Source: Bradyrhizobium sp. CCGB01 (GTDB lineage: Bacteria; Pseudomonadota; Alphaproteobacteria; Rhizobiales; Xanthobacteraceae). Taken from it: 64,000 nt of DNA. The notes beneath the pieces were generated by a model. That model had not been told where the DNA came from. It made no database searches and was given only the letters and a program-made list of their open reading frames with translations. The stretch lies in assembly GCF_024199795.1 (NCBI RefSeq), contig NZ_JANADK010000001.1, positions 3,720,001-3,784,000 of the forward strand. Reading direction: 5' to 3'. Position 1 is the first letter of the stretch. Each line of letters starts with the position of its first letter. The translations under genes and the position numbers were made by a program. Below, piece after piece: positions 54,344-62,904 of the stretch.

Positions 54344-55986
54344 CCAGCTGGCAGAACAACCGCACTGCGCGAGAGGCGCGCATTGCGGCCGGTGCCGGAC
54401 TTGCAAACGGCAAGGTCGTGGAGACACGGGACGCCACGCGCCTGCTGGAAGCCGTGATCCGGCCGGGCGACAGGGTTTGCCTCGAAGGCGATAACCAGAA
54501 GCAGGCGGATTTGTTGAGCCGTGCGCTGCTGGCGGTGGATCTCGCCAGGGTCAACGATCTGCACATGGTGCAGTCGGGTGTTGTCCTTCCCGAACATCTC
54601 GACCTGTTCGACCGCGGGGTCGCAAAGCGGCTGGACTATGCCTATTCCGGACCACAATCGGCGCGCATTGCGCGCATGCTGTTCGGCGGCAAGATCGAGC
54701 TGGGAGCGGTTCACACCTATCTAGAACTGTTCGCCCGCTACTTCATCGATCTCACCCCGCACGTCGCGCTAATCGCCGCGGTCAGCGCCGACCGCGACGG
54801 CAACCTCTACACCGGCCCGAACACCGAGGACACGCCGACCGTGGTGGAGGCCACCGCGTTCAAGGACGGCATTGTGATCGCCCAGGTCAACGACATCGTC
54901 GAGACGGTTCCTCGCGTCGATATTCCCGCGGACCGGGTCCATTTCATCGTCAAGTCCGACAAGCCGTTCTTCGTCGAGCCGCTGTTCACGCGCGATCCGG
55001 CTGCGATCACCGAGGGGCAGATCCTGACCGCGATGCTCGCGATCAAGGGCATCTACGCACCTTATGGCGTGCAGCGTATCAATCACGGTATCGGCTTCAG
55101 CACGGCCGCGATCGAGCTCCTGCTGCCGACGTTCGGCGAAAGGCTGGGACTGAAGGGCAGGATCGCAACCCACTTCGCGTTGAACCCGCATCCCGCGCTC
55201 ATTCCCGCGATCGAGTCCGGGTGGGTCCGGCAGATTCACTCTTTCGGCTCGGAGGTCGGCATGGACGAGTACATCCGCGCCCGGTCCGACGTCTATTTCA
55301 CCGGCCCTGACGGCTCGCTGCGGTCGAACCGCGCCTTTTGCCAGACTGCCGGGCTCTACGCCTGCGACATGTTCATCGGCTCCACGCTGCAGATCGATCT
55401 GCAGGGACATTCCTCGACCGTCACCACCTCGCGCATTGCCGGGTTCGGAGGTGCGCCGAACATGGGGGCGGATGCGCGCGGGCGGCGTCACCCGAGCGAA
55501 CCCTGGCTGAAGGCCGGAGCGGAGGCCGATCCCGACGGTCCGGCGCCGCTACGCCGTGGCCGCAAGCTGGTCGTTCAGATTGGCCAGACCTTCGGCGACA
55601 AGAACGTGCCGCTGTTTGTCGAGAAGCTCGATGCGCTCGAGCTTGCGGAGAAGCTGAACCTCGATCTCGCGCCCATCATGATCTATGGCGACGACGTCAC
55701 CCACATCGTCACCGAGGAAGGCGTGGCTAATCTCTTGCTCTGCCGCACCTTGCAGGAGCGCGAGCAGGCGATCCGCGGTGTTGCGGGCTACACCGATGTC
55801 GGCCGCAAGCGAGATCGCAACATGGTCGCGCACCTGCGCGAGCGCGGCGTGATCCGCCGGCCGGAAGATCTCAGCATCAATCCGCTGGATGCGGATCGCA
55901 GCATGCTGGCGGCGCGCTCGATCAAGGATCTCGTGCGCTGGTCGGGCGGGCTCTACGCGCCGCCGTCGAAATTCAGGAACTGGTGA
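54340..55986 (+). CDS. mdcA: malonate decarboxylase subunit alpha (acetyl-ACP:malonate ACP transferase)
   Basis: A 548-residue CoA-transferase-like subunit that swaps the acetyl group on the carrier protein for malonate, freeing acetate and loading malonyl-ACP. Length and the sequence (ARAGAGLANGKVVETRDATRL near the start; the family's GGAPNMGADARGRRHPSEPW) match MdcA/MadA. It opens a tightly packed operon: mdcC follows after 9 bases. Malonate decarboxylase of this type needs no biotin. Confidence 0.95.
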   Translation: MTSWQNNRTAREARIAAGAGLANGKVVETRDATRLLEAVIRPGDRVCLEGDNQKQADLLSRALLAVDLARVNDLHMVQSGVVLPEHLDLFDRGVAKRLDYAYSGPQSARIARMLFGGKIELGAVHTYLELFARYFIDLTPHVALIAAVSADRDGNLYTGPNTEDTPTVVEATAFKDGIVIAQVNDIVETVPRVDIPADRVHFIVKSDKPFFVEPLFTRDPAAITEGQILTAMLAIKGIYAPYGVQRINHGIGFSTAAIELLLPTFGERLGLKGRIATHFALNPHPALIPAIESGWVRQIHSFGSEVGMDEYIRARSDVYFTGPDGSLRSNRAFCQTAGLYACDMFIGSTLQIDLQGHSSTVTTSRIAGFGGAPNMGADARGRRHPSEPWLKAGAEADPDGPAPLRRGRKLVVQIGQTFGDKNVPLFVEKLDALELAEKLNLDLAPIMIYGDDVTHIVTEEGVANLLLCRTLQEREQAIRGVAGYTDVGRKRDRNMVAHLRERGVIRRPEDLSINPLDADRSMLAARSIKDLVRWSGGLYAPPSKFRNW

Positions 55987-55995
55987 GGACAGGCC

Positions 55996-56313
55996 ATGGA
56001 AGATCTCAGCTTTCAGCACCCGGTTCGCGGGCGGGCGGGCGGCACCAGGCGGAGCGCTATTGTCGGTGTGGTCGCCTCGGGCAATCTGGAAGTGTTGGTG
56101 GAGCGCGTCCTGCCGGACGTGGAATGCGCTGTCGAGATCAAAACCGCGGCACTTGGCTTCGGCGAAATCTGGGGCGCCGTGATCGGCGATTTCGTCGAGC
56201 GCTATTCGCCCGGCGGACTGAAATTCTCCATCAATGACGGGGGCGCGCGCCCCGACACGGTCTCGCTTCGGCTGGCGCAGGCGGTGCGATTGATCGCGGA
56301 GGACGACCGATGA
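55996..56313 (+). CDS. mdcC: malonate decarboxylase acyl carrier subunit delta
   Basis: A 105-residue carrier protein. Ser28 in VVASGNLEVLVE is the attachment site for the 2'-(5''-phosphoribosyl)-3'-dephospho-CoA arm, at the same place as the modified Ser near residue 25 of the K. pneumoniae protein. Overlaps mdcD by 4 bases. The arm is made by MdcB and attached by MdcG. Confidence 0.95.
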   Translation: MEDLSFQHPVRGRAGGTRRSAIVGVVASGNLEVLVERVLPDVECAVEIKTAALGFGEIWGAVIGDFVERYSPGGLKFSINDGGARPDTVSLRLAQAVRLIAEDDR

Positions 56314-57248
56314 CCGCGCCGCTCCCGCACATCGCCCCGGCCGAACGGGGCCGCGGCACCAGCTTCAACGAGGCATCGGCGCGGACGAGGCTCGATCTGC
56401 TGCTCGATGCCGGCAGCCTGGTCGAGTTCATCGGGCCGGAACAGCGCGAGGTCAGTCCGCATCTGGAGATATTCGGCCTTCCCGAGCAGTTCGATGACGG
56501 CATCGTCGTCGGCTCCGGCCGCCTCGACGGCACGCCGGTATTCGTCGCCGCGCAGGAGGGACGTTTTATGGGCGGCGCATTCGGCGAGGTGCACGGCGCC
56601 AAGCTGACGGGGCTGCTTCGTGCAGCGCGCGAGATCGGCTCGATCCCCGTTCTGATCCTGTTCGACACTGGAGGCGTCCGGCTGCAGGAGGCCAATGCCG
56701 GCGAGCTTGCCATCGCCGAGATCATGCGCGCGGTGATGGAGGCACGCAGCGCCGGCGTGAAGGTCATTGGCCTGATCGGCGGGCGCTCCGGCTGCTATGG
56801 CGGCGGCGGTCTGATCGCAGGCTGTTGCTCCGCGCTCGCGGTGTCGGAGGCGGGACGCATTGCGGTTTCGGGTCCCGAAGTGATCGAGACCAATCGCGGG
56901 GTCGAGGAATTCGACTCCCGTGACCGTGCCCTGGTCTGGCGCACCATGGGCGGCAAGCACCGACGGCTGCTCGGGGCAGCCGACGTCTTCGCAGACGACA
57001 CGGTGCAGGATTTTCGCGAGGCGGCGCTCGAGCTGATCGGGTTGATCGGCGCCTTCGGCCTCGACCAGCTCAGGGCGGAGCAGGGGCGTCTGGCCGACAG
57101 GCTACGCCGCTTCGGCGCTTGCGAAGACGCCGTCGATATCTGGACGGCCGAAGGTGTTGCGCATGCGGAAACGGTGCCGGAATTGCCGGCGGACCAGTTC
57201 ATTGCGCTCGCTCGAAGGATTGGGAGGAGCAGCCGTGACGCTCGATGA
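56310..57248 (+). CDS. mdcD: malonate decarboxylase subunit beta
   Basis: A 312-residue member of the carboxyltransferase family. With the gamma subunit it decarboxylates malonyl-ACP to acetyl-ACP. Conserved glycine-rich stretches GGRSGCYGGGGLIAG and FDTGGVRLQEANAGELAIAEI support the family. Its ATG overlaps the mdcC stop. The gene's last 14 bases overlap mdcE. Confidence 0.95.
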   Translation: MTAPLPHIAPAERGRGTSFNEASARTRLDLLLDAGSLVEFIGPEQREVSPHLEIFGLPEQFDDGIVVGSGRLDGTPVFVAAQEGRFMGGAFGEVHGAKLTGLLRAAREIGSIPVLILFDTGGVRLQEANAGELAIAEIMRAVMEARSAGVKVIGLIGGRSGCYGGGGLIAGCCSALAVSEAGRIAVSGPEVIETNRGVEEFDSRDRALVWRTMGGKHRRLLGAADVFADDTVQDFREAALELIGLIGAFGLDQLRAEQGRLADRLRRFGACEDAVDIWTAEGVAHAETVPELPADQFIALARRIGRSSRDAR

Positions 57249-57957
57249 CATTCTCGCCTCGCTGTTTCCCGACGGCCATGAGGTCACGAACGACGATGGC
57301 GTCATTGCCGGCGCGGCGACGCTACGGTCCGGCGGCAGGATGCTTGTGACTGGTGTTGCGGATCGTACCGCGCTCGGCGTCGACGAGGCGATCAGGCTTT
57401 CCGCGCACGTCCTGGAATCGATCGACCGGAGGAGCGGACCGATCCTGGTGCTCGTCGACAGCGACAGCCAGCGCATGAGCAAGCGTGACGAGCTGCTCGG
57501 GCTCAACGAATTCCTCGCGCATCTGGCGAAGGTGCTGATCCACGCGGACATGCATGGCCGCCCGACCATCGGTCTTCTCTACGGCCACTCGGCTGCGGGG
57601 GCCCTGCTTGCGACGGGCCTTGCAACGCGCGTGCTGGTCGGATTGCCCGGCGCTTCCCCTGAGGTGATGGATCTGCCGTCGATGGCGAAGGTCACCAAGC
57701 TCTCGATGAAGGCGCTTGAGGAGAAATCCAAGTCGACGCCGGTTTTCGCTCCGGGGCTCTCCAATCTCGAGCAGATGGGTGCCGTTCACATGACATGGAG
57801 TGATGCCACCTCACTCGCAGACCAGTTGGAGGCGCTGCTCGCCGATATGCCGGCTGCACGGGATCGTAGAGATGCGCTCGGCAAGGAGCGTGGGGGCCGG
57901 CCGAAGGCCGCCGATATCGCGGAGCGCGTTCGTGACCTCGCCCTGCAAGCCCGGTGA
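57235..57957 (+). CDS. mdcE: malonate decarboxylase subunit gamma
   Basis: A 240-residue partner of MdcD. I set the start at a GTG (57235) that is preceded by GGGAGGAGC; longer frames reach back into mdcD without family likeness. The product begins VTLDDILASLFPDG (with Met as first residue). Typical motifs are LLYGHSAAGALLATGLATRV and APGLSNLEQMGAVHMTW. It overlaps mdcD by 14 bases and mdcG by 26. Confidence 0.92.
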   Translation: MTLDDILASLFPDGHEVTNDDGVIAGAATLRSGGRMLVTGVADRTALGVDEAIRLSAHVLESIDRRSGPILVLVDSDSQRMSKRDELLGLNEFLAHLAKVLIHADMHGRPTIGLLYGHSAAGALLATGLATRVLVGLPGASPEVMDLPSMAKVTKLSMKALEEKSKSTPVFAPGLSNLEQMGAVHMTWSDATSLADQLEALLADMPAARDRRDALGKERGGRPKAADIAERVRDLALQAR

Positions 57958-58612
57958 ACCGCCGGCCGGTCGCCACGATCTCGTTTTTGTCAGCCCGCAT
58001 GGCTGGCGCGCGATGCTCGAAATGCGCGGCGATCTCGCCGTCGACCCGTTGGTTTTGCGCTGGCCCGAGATGGGATGGCCGACGATCAGGCGACGCCCTC
58101 TGCCTTGCGAGGCAACTGGCCTCGCGCTGGGCCTGCCGCTGCCACCTTCTGCCGGCAAGAAGCGGCTCTCTCTTCTCGCTGACATCGACCACATCGCATC
58201 GGTCGCGAGGCCGCCCTCGCTGCGGCAGGCGCGCGCATCTGCGCCGCGCAACTGGTGGCCCACGCTCGATCGGCTCAACGGGCTCGCGCTTCTGCATTCG
58301 GTGGACGTGCGCGTGTTCGGTAGCCTCGCATGGCAGTCGCTGACCGGGCTCGAATACGTGACTGCCCGTTCCGACCTCGATGTCCTGCTGGCATTCCACC
58401 GCGACGCAGATCTGGATCGTCTCGCTGCCGATGTGGCTGCGATCGAGATCGATGCGCCGATGCGGCTCGATGGCGAATTGATGCGTGCGGATGGTGCAGC
58501 GGTGAACTGGCGCGAATTCCATGCCGGCGCGAGCCAGCTCCTGGTCAAGACCATCGGGTCCGTAGGCCTGCTCGACAGGGATCGATTCATTTCGGGAGCG
58601 ACGGGATCATGA
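57932..58612 (+). CDS. mdcG: phosphoribosyl-dephospho-CoA transferase
   Basis: A 226-residue nucleotidyltransferase-like protein that attaches the prosthetic group to the MdcC serine. The start is a GTG at 57932 after GGAG (7-base spacer) inside the end of mdcE. The N-terminal GRHDLVFVSPHGWRAML and the LRLASPMGL-like VFGSLAWQSLTGLEYV and SDLDVLL regions match MdcG. The final TGA overlaps the mdcB ATG. An alternative, longer start cannot be excluded. Confidence 0.88.
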   Translation: MTSPCKPGEPPAGRHDLVFVSPHGWRAMLEMRGDLAVDPLVLRWPEMGWPTIRRRPLPCEATGLALGLPLPPSAGKKRLSLLADIDHIASVARPPSLRQARASAPRNWWPTLDRLNGLALLHSVDVRVFGSLAWQSLTGLEYVTARSDLDVLLAFHRDADLDRLAADVAAIEIDAPMRLDGELMRADGAAVNWREFHAGASQLLVKTIGSVGLLDRDRFISGATGS

Positions 58613-59490
58613 TCACGGCGGCCGCGCGAGGCATCGAACCGCTCGTTCCACGCCATCGGCAGATGGCGCCCGAGATACGGACCGTCGGCGGCTTCGCTGC
58701 AGATTGCCTCACCATGGAGCTGGAAACCTGGCCCAAGCCAGGGCTCGTGAGCCATGTCGACAATGGTAGTCACGACGATATGGACGCCGACACGTTTCGT
58801 CGCAGCGCCGTGGCTATCAGGCCCTACCTTCAGAGTCTTGCCGATGCGGGCGCGCTCGGTTGCGGCATGGGCGTGCTGCGGATCATCGGCCTGGAGGCCG
58901 AACGTGCGATGCTGGAGGCGACTTCAGGCGTCAATACGCATCGCGGCGCGATCTTCGGTCTCGGCCTGTTGTGTGCGGCGGCCGGTGCGAGGGCCGGCGG
59001 GCTGGTCGATCCGGCACTTCTGCTCGGCGATGTCGTAGCACGCCTCTGGGGTGCCAGCATACTCCACGGCCCGGTGCTGCTGCACAGCCATGGCAGCGCT
59101 GCTCGCCGCCGCTTTCACGCGGGCGGAGCCCGTCTCGAGGCGGCGAACGGGTTTCCCAGCGTCTACCGGATCGGCTTGCCTGCCTTGCGGCGGACGACGC
59201 CTGGCACGCCTGGGGATGCGGAAGCGGCTCGGGTCGAAGCGTGCTTTGCCCTGATAGCGTCCGTGGAAGACACGAATCTGCTGCATCGTGGCGGGCTCGA
59301 CGGGCTTCGCTTTGCGCGCCGCGCGGCGCGCCGTTTCATCGGCGCCGGCGGCGTGCGTGCGCCCGGCTGGCGCTTCAGCGCGCGATCGATCCACGAGAGC
59401 TTCGTCGCCCGTCGTCTCAGCCCCGGTGGCTCCGCTGACCTGCTTGCGATGTCGCTCTTCGTCGACGCCCATGACGCGCCGGGACCATGA
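58609..59490 (+). CDS. mdcB: triphosphoribosyl-dephospho-CoA synthase
   Basis: A 293-residue protein of the CitG/MdcB family. It makes the triphosphoribosyl precursor of the prosthetic group from ATP and dephospho-CoA. Motifs include WPKPGLVSHVDNGSHDDM and GVNTHRGAIFGLGLLCAAA. The ATG at 58609 overlaps the mdcG stop. Overlaps mdcF by 4 bases. Confidence 0.93.
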   Translation: MITAAARGIEPLVPRHRQMAPEIRTVGGFAADCLTMELETWPKPGLVSHVDNGSHDDMDADTFRRSAVAIRPYLQSLADAGALGCGMGVLRIIGLEAERAMLEATSGVNTHRGAIFGLGLLCAAAGARAGGLVDPALLLGDVVARLWGASILHGPVLLHSHGSAARRRFHAGGARLEAANGFPSVYRIGLPALRRTTPGTPGDAEAARVEACFALIASVEDTNLLHRGGLDGLRFARRAARRFIGAGGVRAPGWRFSARSIHESFVARRLSPGGSADLLAMSLFVDAHDAPGP

Positions 59491-60437
59491 TGCCCGATGC
59501 AATTCTGGTGGCGCTGGTGCCTGTGTTCTTCGTTTTGCTGCTGGGATATGCCGCCGGCAAGTTTCATGTCGTCGACAATCTCCATGTCGATGCGCTCAAC
59601 GCGCTCGTGATGGATTTTGCCGTGCCGGCGTCCCTGTTCGCGGCGACAGCCTCGGCGTCGCGCAGGGAGATGATCGAGCAGGTTCCGCTCTTCCTGGTGC
59701 TCGGCACAACGATGTTGTTGGTCTATGCCGCCTGGTATCTTGCCGCGCGCCGCTTGTTTAAGGCATCACGGCCTGATGCGTCGATACAGGCCCTCACGGT
59801 CGGCTTTCCGAATCTCGCCGGCGTCGGTCTTCCAATCCTGACGTCCGTCGTGGGACAGGGGGGTACCGTTCCCGTCGCCGTCGCATTGGCAACCGGTTCG
59901 GTCCTCATCAGTCCGGTGACGCTGATCATGGCGGAAATGGATGCCGCCAGGGCTCGTGGCGAGGAACTGGCGGCGCGGCAGATGCTGACGGCAGTCGGGC
60001 GCGCGATCGCCAAGCCGGTGGTGCTCGCGCCCGTGCTCGGTATCCTGTTTTCGTTGTCGGACATGAGCCTCGACGCACTTGCTCATGCGTGCCTCGCGCT
60101 GATCGGAAGTTCGGCCGCCGGCGTCGCACTGTTCCTCACCGGGGCCATCCTGTCGGCACAATCGTTCCGCCTCAATTGGACGATCGCGGCCGCGACGGTA
60201 ACCGCGGACATGGTTCGGCCGCTCGCGGCCGTTGCAGTCACTCACGTCTTTCCAATCGCTTCCGACACCGCGAGGACGGCCATTCTGCTAGCCACGGTGC
60301 CTTCTGGCTTTTTCGGCATCCTGTTTGCGGTCAATTACCGGCTGGACTCCGCGGCGGTCGGATCGATCGTCATTTCGAGCACGGCATTCAGCGTCGCGAC
60401 CATGGCGGTCGCGATCGCCACGCTCTTTCCGCATTAG
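59487..60437 (+). CDS. mdcF: malonate transporter, AEC family
   Basis: A 316-residue membrane protein of the auxin efflux carrier family, here acting as the malonate uptake protein MdcF. About ten helices are visible, with the family's GFPNLAGVGLPIL and ASSAAGVALFLTGAIL-like segments (GSSAAGVALFLTGAILSAQ). It overlaps mdcB by 4 bases. The two-gene MdcLM transporter found in Acinetobacter and Pseudomonas is absent, so this protein takes its place. Confidence 0.9.
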   Translation: MMPDAILVALVPVFFVLLLGYAAGKFHVVDNLHVDALNALVMDFAVPASLFAATASASRREMIEQVPLFLVLGTTMLLVYAAWYLAARRLFKASRPDASIQALTVGFPNLAGVGLPILTSVVGQGGTVPVAVALATGSVLISPVTLIMAEMDAARARGEELAARQMLTAVGRAIAKPVVLAPVLGILFSLSDMSLDALAHACLALIGSSAAGVALFLTGAILSAQSFRLNWTIAAATVTADMVRPLAAVAVTHVFPIASDTARTAILLATVPSGFFGILFAVNYRLDSAAVGSIVISSTAFSVATMAVAIATLFPH

Positions 60438-60446
60438 GCGGCCACC

Positions 60447-61385
60447 ATGACACTTGCGATCTTGTGCTCAGGACAAGGCGGGCAGCTTCGGAACATGTTC
60501 GCCCTGACGGGCAATGCACCGGAGGCGACGCACCTGTTTGCTCACGCGGCAACATTGCTGGGCGGCAGGGATCCGCGCGATTTCGTGCGCAGCGAATCTG
60601 GAGAGGCTCTGCATCACAACCGTTCCGGCCAGATCCTATGCACCTTGCAGGCACTGGCCGCCGCCGCCGCACTGAGGGGCATCATTCCACACGGCGCCGT
60701 CATTGCAGGCTACAGTGTCGGTGAGGTGGCGGCCTGGGGCGTGGGAGGCTTGTTCGAACCGGTCCTCACACTCGACCTCGCGGTGCGTCGCGCGGAAGCG
60801 ATGGATGCGGCCAGCTGTGCAGGCGATGGGCTGATCTTTGTTCGCGGTCTTTCACATGACGATATTACCCGCCTTTGCGATCGCCACGGCGCGGCGATCG
60901 CCATCGTCAATCCGGGCGACGCCTTTGTCATCGGCGGTGGCCGGGAGGTGCTGAACAGGGTTGCCGAAGATGCGAGGGCGTTGCACGCCACCGGGATCGT
61001 CGATCTGCCGGTTGAGGTTGCCTCCCACACCGGACGGCTCGCCGAAGCATCGGTCGTGTTTCGCGAAATCTTGCGGTCGGCGCTGGTGGCGTTCCCCCCG
61101 GCGGGCAGCGCGCGCATCCTGAGCGGCATCGATGGCGGTTCGGTCGTCTCCGCCGAGGCGGGCCACGACAAGCTCGCCGCGCAGATCTCGCAAACCGTGC
61201 AGTGGGGAAATTGCCTGCAAGGCTGTCTCGAGGCCGGCGCCACGGTATTTCTCGAGTTCGGACCTGGACACGCACTGAGCGGGATGGTTGCGAACGTCGC
61301 ACCCGACCTACCGGTGCGGTCGTTGGATGATTTCAGGACTCTTCAGGGCGTGCGTGCCTGGCTTGCGCGGCAACTTCGCGACTGA
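60447..61385 (+). CDS. mdcH: malonyl-CoA:ACP transacylase, malonate decarboxylase subunit epsilon
   Basis: A 312-residue FabD-like acyltransferase that loads the first malonyl group onto the carrier. Nucleophile Ser90 is in AGYSVGEVAAWG (GxSxG) and the catalytic His lies in VEVASHTGRLAEAS. Substrate-binding Gln is in the N-terminal LCSGQGGQLRNMF. It is the last gene of the mdc operon and starts 9 bases after mdcF. Confidence 0.93.
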   Translation: MTLAILCSGQGGQLRNMFALTGNAPEATHLFAHAATLLGGRDPRDFVRSESGEALHHNRSGQILCTLQALAAAAALRGIIPHGAVIAGYSVGEVAAWGVGGLFEPVLTLDLAVRRAEAMDAASCAGDGLIFVRGLSHDDITRLCDRHGAAIAIVNPGDAFVIGGGREVLNRVAEDARALHATGIVDLPVEVASHTGRLAEASVVFREILRSALVAFPPAGSARILSGIDGGSVVSAEAGHDKLAAQISQTVQWGNCLQGCLEAGATVFLEFGPGHALSGMVANVAPDLPVRSLDDFRTLQGVRAWLARQLRD

Positions 61386-61444
61386 AACGGCAACAGCTTC
61401 CTTCCGGACTCGAACGGACGATGCTCCGGATCGGCGAGCGGCGT

Positions 61445-61480
61445 AAAAAAGGGGCCGTCCTTTGTGGGGAGGACGGCCCC
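61445..61480 (-). terminator. terminator of the minus-strand AraC gene
   Basis: A perfect 10-bp stem (61451-61460 with 61471-61480) and 10-base loop. Six A bases precede it on the + strand, so transcripts from the minus-strand AraC gene end in a U tract. It may also help stop mdcH transcription from the other side. Confidence 0.75.
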
Positions 61481-61610
61481 AATGCTCGCATGCCTGGGAG
61501 GAAGAGGCTCGAGCCGTGACTTGGGGGTCTCAGTCACTAACACTCCCAACATCGCCGGTCCGGCGTGCAAAGTATTTCACGGACCCACGCAGTTTCTCAT
61601 TTCGCATGAT

Positions 61611-62624
61611 TCACCGAAAGTCCGCCGGCAGGATCTGAGACACTGGCTCAGGTGCCGGAACCGGATCGCAGTCAGCGAGCCTGGAGGACGCCAATGCGTT
61701 CCGGCTGGTGCATCGCCAACGTGCCGGCGTGTCGCCCGTAACACGTTTGAACACGGTGGAGAAATGCGCCTGCGTGCAGAAACCGACGGCAAGCGCCGCC
61801 TCGGCCAGGGGCGTCTCGGTATCCGACAACAGGGATTTTGCGTGCTCGATGCGCTGTTGCAGGAGATACTCGCGCGGCCGGTACCCCGTCGCGGCGCGAA
61901 ACTGTGCTGCGAAGTGCATCCGGGACAATCCCGCAACGCGGGCAAGATCGGACAGGCTGATGGCGTGGTCGAAGCGTGCCCTGACATACTCTTCGACGCG
62001 TCGGAGCCGCCATTTCGGCAAGGCGTTGACTTTCGTGCGCGGGGGCTCGCGCCGAGCGACGTGCAACGCCAACGCTTGGGCGATGCAGCGCGCAAATTCC
62101 CGATCGGCCGAATGGATCTGTTCCGTCAGCGCCTTTGCGAGTTGCCCGGCGAACGGGTCGCGCAACAGAACGAGATCGTTTAGGTATTCGGGCGCGAGCG
62201 GATCTGTTCCCGGTTGCGGTGATGGAAGGCAACTAGTCGAGATGTGGAAGTGCAGGAAATCGCACGGCGCATGGAACTGTGCGCGGAGCGGCTTCGACGG
62301 CGCGCCGACATAGAGCGTGCCTGCCGGCATCGTACCGTCGAAAATGGTTTGACTGCCTCTGCTCAGCTTAAGACGTGTGCTCTTCAAGGCGACAGAGAAG
62401 AAGTATCGGTCGGGAGGCGTCGTTGCTTCCTCGCGCCTGACGGCCGTCTGCGCACAGGTAAAACGCGAGATCGTGATGTCCTCGCGCGCAACGCCCGCGC
62501 GCTGCTCGGGCTGGCGCCATTTTCGTTCGTGGGGGAATGCACGTGGCCCCTGAGAGAAATCCGGTTCGCGGGGGCCGGGTTGATGCGTCAACCGGGCGCC
62601 GACCGCTTGCATATCTGTGAGCAT
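61611..62624 (-). CDS. AraC-family transcriptional regulator (copy 2)
   Basis: A 337-residue protein with a C-terminal AraC double helix-turn-helix (LSDLARVAGLSRMHFAAQFR, LAEAALAVGFCTQAHFSTVF, GDTPARWRC). The N-terminal part is a divergent effector-binding domain. GGGAA seven bases before supports the start at 62624; a longer frame reaches 62714. The helix-turn-helix is nearly the same as in the AraC gene at 24533. It converges with the mdc operon and lies downstream of an HlyD-type gene on the same strand. Its targets could be either. Confidence 0.87.
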   Translation of the reverse strand: MLTDMQAVGARLTHQPGPREPDFSQGPRAFPHERKWRQPEQRAGVAREDITISRFTCAQTAVRREEATTPPDRYFFSVALKSTRLKLSRGSQTIFDGTMPAGTLYVGAPSKPLRAQFHAPCDFLHFHISTSCLPSPQPGTDPLAPEYLNDLVLLRDPFAGQLAKALTEQIHSADREFARCIAQALALHVARREPPRTKVNALPKWRLRRVEEYVRARFDHAISLSDLARVAGLSRMHFAAQFRAATGYRPREYLLQQRIEHAKSLLSDTETPLAEAALAVGFCTQAHFSTVFKRVTGDTPARWRCTSRNALASSRLADCDPVPAPEPVSQILPADFR

Positions 62625-62742
62625 CGTTCGTTCCCGTCTCTTGGATTCCGCTGCCGCGGTGGCTGCTGAATGCCATTGGTTCACCCTCGAACGATATGTC
62701 TGATGCCGCCACAAGGCCCGTTAGAGTTGCTGAAATCGTGTT

Positions 62743-62758
62743 AGATTTTGCGAAATCT
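62743..62758. promoter_or_regulatory. 6-bp inverted repeat upstream of AraC gene
   Basis: AGATTT (62743-62748) and AAATCT (62753-62758) around TGCG form a short inverted repeat about 120 bases upstream of the minus-strand AraC gene, in an AT-richer stretch. It is a possible operator, but 6 bp is weak evidence. Confidence 0.2.
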
Positions 62759-62904
62759 GCAGGTGCGACCGTAGGTCGCGATGCTCTCAATTGAGCGAGA
62801 CGAATCAACGGTCTGGGCTGTGAGTTCCGGTGTCGCGGCGCGACACTGCGTTGATGGGCCGCGCGATGCGGCGCCTCTCGTCTGGTCGGGCGACCCGACC
62901 GGAT

